DNA of 64,000 bases from Beta vulgaris subsp. vulgaris. Its lineage: Eukaryota; Streptophyta; Magnoliopsida; Caryophyllales; Amaranthaceae. Made by a program: the position numbers and the translations under genes. This document shows positions 60,181 to 64,000 of this stretch, piece by piece (the stretch's first letter is position 1; every line of letters begins with the position of its first letter). The notes beneath the pieces were generated by a model. That model saw only the letters and a list, made by a program, of their open reading frames with translations. It was not told the origin of the DNA and did not search any database. The DNA lies in the NCBI RefSeq assembly GCF_026745355.1, contig NC_079208.1, positions 52,623,776 to 52,687,775 of the forward strand, in the 5' to 3' direction.

Positions 60181-60807
60181 AGGTTACACATAAGATATCC
60201 AGGAACATATGGTTGGAACCATATTCACCAAATCAAATATTTATGACGTTTTTGTTTACTAATTTTTCACATTTTATTTATTGAAACCACATATATACTT
60301 CAATAACTTCATGCAGAGGTGATTTAATGACGGGTCAGGTTGGGCCACCTCAAAAAAAAATCAACCCAATATCGAATCGGTCACATTTTATAGCATGTTA
60401 TGTAACGAATTGTTTGGTGAATAGAGTACTAGACCCTTTACGTCCAAAATTGCATCTTTTAAACTCGGCAACTCACTTCATGCAATCTACTCGCGTGACA
60501 ATGCTTTAACAGTTGAACTCCACTACGAAGCAAGTAATGTTGATGGTTGATATTTCAATTGTTATATTTCAACTATTCATTCCTGTCGTTTTCCTACCTT
60601 TGCCTCTTCACTGGCTGAGATCAGGGTTTCAAGGGGCAATTGATACAGCTAGTTCTTAGATTCATGTGAAGTAACCACGAATACTCCTACAATAAGAGGA
60701 AGTTGAGTTGATGCATATACATACATAGATACTGAGATGCATTATACATACGTACATACATACACATCTCTTGCATAGTTGCATGTACATTTTACTTCAG
60801 CTTAGTG
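60181..60807. other. Intergenic sequence, probable 3' UTR of the vWA gene at its right end
   Basis: No gene recognised. Contains ATACATACAT-type short repeats near 60715-60765. Confidence 0.5.
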
Positions 60808-63279
60808 CTAACAACAACTGTCACAAAGATCATAACAACAATCGAGGCACTGACAACATGCGAGGGCACCACAGAGCTGGGATAGAGTTATTACACATCG
60901 ATCACTCAACTTCGATATCCCCTGTATGAAACACATGCAACAGAACCGATCAAGCAACCGGCCACAGCAACCGGCAGCAGCGTTAACTAATAAATCTGTT
61001 GTATCTGGTGCTTTTATGATAACCCCTGGAGGCAAATTTTCAGCTGTCTTGATCAAATCTCCAAAGCCAAATCCCAGACTCTGCAATACCATTATTTTCT
61101 GACTTCTGACCATCTTCAGTGTACTGCTTTTGTCATATGCCTCTTTCTGCAGAAATGTCGAAATGAATTAAGGGTTATTAAGTTTAAATCCAAATCGCAG
61201 GTAGGTTAAATTTAGAGGCCATTCAGGGTCCACCACGACTTCAATCCTTTTTCTGCTTTTGGCTGGTCACTTGTTACCTAAGAAAGAAATTTTAAGCAAG
61301 TACTTCCACTGTTCTAATATAAATGTTTTCTGCTTTTGGCTGGTCACTTGTTACCTAAGAGAGAAATTTTAAGCAAGTACTTCCACTGTTCTAATATAAA
61401 TATAAAAGATTCAAAATAAATGCAATATTAATTTATTTGACATTGAGTTCTCTCTATCTCTCTATTCATCGCATGTGCCCCTCTTTTTATTTCTCTCTAT
61501 CTTTACCCTTCTTGGGTCTTGTTCTTCCCCAGGGCCGTCTTGAAGATTTTGGGGCCCCGGTTCTAACATGAAAATTGGGTCCCTAAATTTATAGAAAATA
61601 AAGATGGAAAGTTAGAGTTCTAAAGATGGAAAGTTGAAAATCTAAAGATAAATCATTGACAATTTATTAAGGGTGGAAAACAAGGTTGATTTCTTCAAAT
61701 ATGAAGTAAAATTTTCAAAATAATATATTTTGGGGCCTTTATGCTTTTGGAGGCCATGTGCTGTTGGGCTCTTTGCACACCCTCATCTACCCCTCTGGTG
61801 TTCTTCCCCTTATGTTACATTTACTTCTGAACAAAGAGAGTCTTAAACTTGGTTTATTGCTCAAATGTTTTTGTAAAAAAAAGAAAAAAAAACTAGTATC
61901 AAAATGAAATAATGTTGCTACGCCATCTGAATTGGCTACTCATCTCACACTTCCCTATTTCACTCATCTTTCCGCAGTCTCAAGTCATAGTTGTTTATGG
62001 ACGGGAAATGGCCTCGATAAAAAGGAGGACAATTAAAATATCCAAATGAAAAATTATAGAACGTGTCATAGATCGTATATTTTTTACTCATTGCAGGAAA
62101 TTAAGAGGAGATCCAGATTGGAGGTCTGGTTAGGTCAGATTCAGATCCTGCAGTATCAAAATGTGAATCACACTCATGGCCATCCTCATCTCCCAGTTGT
62201 ATAAAAAGAGTTGTGGGTATTTGATTCTCTCTCCATTACATTGCTAAAGACTGAAATCACGTACTCCTCTTGGAAACCTAATCCCTAACTGGTTGCCAAA
62301 AAAATGTGATGGACCTAACTACATTGAGTGCGATATGAAAAAATAAATGAGACCTACTTAACATAGTAGGTAATTTAAAAATAACCCCGTAATACAAAAT
62401 CCTAGCATAGGTCCACCTTTTACATTACTGTTGCCATGTTTCAAACAATTTGATTTATGTTTCTATGGATAAAGAGCTTGAACTAGTATTGTCCTCATGA
62501 TTTTGTCTGAGTGATAATTTGACCATTTCAAGTCATAACTCCACCAATATCATGACTTCGAAACTCGTATACCTAGCCTTGAAATTTGGAAAAACCCAGA
62601 TATTCAGTGAAACACACAAGGGCATTCAAGGAACGTTAAGTCATAATTCCACTAAGATAGTCATAATTCCACTAAGAAATCATCTGAAATCTGTCTAGCA
62701 TGGACCACATCTTGCTCAGATTCTTCATTTCACCTCAAGTACCCGTGTCGGATCCTCTACACTCAAACATGGGTGGGACACTTGCACAGTTTGTGTTGGG
62801 CCAAAAAATTGAAAAAGTTCCAAAAAATAGCCGAGTCAGACACTTGGACACGTACCCGTGTCGGACATGGGTACCAGAGTCCGAGCTAGGTGGGTTTCTC
62901 AAAGAATTTACCAAATGGGATGGTTCGTCAGAAGCTTTACTATCATAACAGTAACTTTAAACTTTGAAGAAATACGATCTCCTCTAAGTACATACCCCTT
63001 GTATTGTGATGGCATCTGGTCCATGATTCCAAGAATCTGTCTGGAAAAGAATCATCCGAGTGTATTCAGACGGGACTCCTGTTTGCATACTAATATCTGC
63101 AACCTACAAGAACACTCAGAAAGGAAACAAGAATTATATAAATATAATCAGCTATAGTTAAAAATGTATAGATAGATATATAGTAAGAACATAAATATTC
63201 CAACCTGCTTCTCAACTTCTTTGCTTCTCGTGAACCAAGCTTTTGCCGTGAGTGTGTCGACCCGTGTCTGTGCAAATAC
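60808..63279 (-). CDS. Inter-alpha-trypsin inhibitor heavy chain-like (VIT/vWA) protein, C-terminal three exons
   Basis: Exons are 63205-63279, 62996-63103 and 60808-61146, all phase 0 with GT-AG junctions. They give the last 173 residues; the 5' part lies beyond the right edge. The sequence VDTLTAKAWFTRSKEVEKQV, then MQTGVPSEYTRMILFQT, matches the region after the vWA domain of plant ITIH-like proteins such as the one I recall as Arabidopsis At1g19110. QSLGFGFGD and ENLPPGVI also fit. The tail has about 15 cysteines in the last 57 residues (GCCGRLLDRFCCMCF ... CCQCLDCCYDLCDSCC). The biochemical function in plants is not known. The tail might be palmitoylated, zinc-binding or disulfide-rich. 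The first exon shown is assumed internal because it starts right after an AG acceptor and lacks a start. Confidence 0.82.
61251..61404. repeat. 77-bp tandem duplication
   Basis: TTCTGCTTTTGGCTGGTCAC starts at 61251 and again at 61328. The copies stay nearly identical through CAAGTACTTCCACTGTTCTA and ATATAAAT, with a single A/G difference seen (AAGAAAGAAA against AAGAGAGAAA). Confidence 0.92.
61531..61798. mobile_element. Short element with 11-bp flanking direct repeats (268 bp)
   Basis: An exact 11-bp repeat TGTTCTTCCCC flanks it (61520-61530 and 61799-61809). It starts AGGGCCGTCTTGAAGATTTT, a form common in dispersed plant repeats, and ends ATCTACCCCTCTGG. There is no A tail. Terminal inverted similarity is weak (AGGG.. 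/ ..CCCCTCT), so class is unresolved: a decayed hAT or Mutator-like element or a SINE-like insertion. Confidence 0.6.
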
Positions 63280-64000
63280 CTACCATAACTCAAGAAAAAT
63301 GTCAGAAGGGAAAGCTCCAAAAGAGACTAATATTCCCTGTCATAAAAACTGAAATATCAAATGAACAATGACATAGTGAAAAAATTTGCAGCCAACTTTC
63401 GTTCACCAAGGCAAAAACAAACAATATTAATTAGGTCATTCATGCAACAAAATAATAACGAGACACAATGGTTAATACAAGTCCAAAGAAGTTTCCATCC
63501 AGCACACAGCACCATCTTTGAAGTATCAAAGTCACACGCATAGCTTGGACAAACAAATACACATAGCATAAAACATAATATTAAAACAAACAAAAAAAAA
63601 ACGTAAAGGAACTAGGAGAATTTAGTTAAAAAGTTATTCAGAAACATAAATTTGGAAGAAAGGGCAGGATAAAAGGATATTTGTTCATCCCAAAATAGTT
63701 TGAACATTTTTCTTTTCCACATGTCCTAAAATAGTTTGAAGTTTGAATGAACATTTTTCTATTCCATCTGTCCTAAAATAGTTTGAATTTTGAACACTTC
63801 TTTATCCTTTGGTATGGTCACACCAATAATATAATATATTAACTCTCCTTTGTTAGTTGGTATCTCTTTTTGCATCTACTTTTCCATTAAACTACTACAT
63901 AAATATCCATGACAAATAAAAGAATAAAAGGAAAAGAAAGAAGAGTTAAAACAAAGAAAAATGAGATAGTGAACTGTGAAAGTGAGAGGAGTAAGGCAAG
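63280..64000 (-). other. Probable intron of the VIT/vWA gene up to the window edge
   Basis: The acceptor ATGGTAG precedes the exon at 63279. No further exon was recognised before 64000. Three copies of AAAATAGTTTGAA occur near 63693, 63729 and 63777 in 36- and 48-bp steps, probably one arm of a MITE whose other end lies outside the window. Confidence 0.55.

Larger units (their letters stand above)
61147..62995 (-). other. Intron of the VIT/vWA gene (1.85 kb)
   Basis: The donor is AAGGG|GTATGT at 62996/62995 and the acceptor is CTGCAG|AAAGAG at 61147/61146. It contains a 77-bp tandem duplication and a 268-bp insertion flanked by 11-bp direct repeats. A segment at 62735-62890 with GTGTCGGATCC and CGTGTCGGACATGGGTACC resembles a dispersed repeat. 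Confidence 0.82.

Noticed and set aside
1..64000. CRISPR arrays, bacterial operons, tRNA or rRNA genes
   Set aside because: No regularly spaced identical repeats with unique spacers, no ribosome-binding-site-linked gene runs and no cloverleaf or rRNA sequence was recognised by eye; a tRNAscan run would be decisive for small tRNA genes.

Overview
This is plant nuclear DNA from a dicot-type genome. It has GT-AG introns of up to about 2.8 kb, AT-rich intergenic DNA, many small Stowaway-like MITEs with CTCCCTCCGT-type ends, Helitrons, hAT-like elements and a plant L1-clade LINE. The species cannot be fixed from the sequence. My impression from the repeats is a core eudicot, possibly Caryophyllales, but that is weak. 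No bacterial operon, CRISPR array, rRNA or tRNA gene was seen.

Five protein-coding genes can be assembled exon by exon, all on the minus strand. (1) 5308-14569 is a five-exon, 503-residue TMEM87/GOST ('lung seven-transmembrane receptor') family protein. (2) 19402-22628 is a five-exon, 128-residue LSM1, a subunit of the cytoplasmic Lsm1-7 decapping activator ring. (3) 26016-30021 is a five-exon, 277-residue IGT/LAZY protein, closest in my memory to LAZY2, involved in gravity-directed organ angle; its first coding exon is only ATGAAG. (4) 54235-58792 is a five-exon, 174-residue nucleoside diphosphate kinase of the NDK5 type, with an N-terminal signal peptide and a C-terminal HDEL, so probably in the ER lumen. 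(5) 60808-63279, running off the right edge, is the last three exons of a plant inter-alpha-trypsin-inhibitor-heavy-chain-like (VIT/vWA) protein with a cysteine-rich tail. The genes look independent; nothing suggests a cluster or shared pathway.

The rest is mostly transposon-derived. From left to right: an unassigned stretch (1-2600); a GC-rich island and a MITE (2600-3240); TMEM87-like introns holding a hAT-like element (8324-8964) and a 1.36-kb foldback element with roughly 250-bp inverted repeats and telomere-like motifs (10921-12279); two Helitrons (14829-15350, 15512-16119) upstream of that gene; a hAT-like element (17233-17789) and a MITE nested in a MITE (17866-18303); and a Helitron split by a MITE (22952-23827) upstream of LSM1. 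Then comes a 24-kb gene-poor stretch from 30.0 to 54.2 kb. It holds a Mutator-like element carrying a pentatricopeptide-repeat gene fragment (32898-33883), several MITEs, and a full-length but frameshifted LINE (47184-52682) flanked by 13-bp target-site duplications. A decayed RNase H fragment lies at 59337-60180.

No entirely new biological system was found. The items most worth a second look are the Pack-MULE-like PPR capture, the foldback element with telomere-like arms, the tandem splice acceptors that would include or remove HDEL in the NDK5-like kinase, the 16-bp sequence shared by the LINE 5' end and its ORF1/ORF2 junction, and the Helitron whose end is interrupted exactly at a TA by a MITE.
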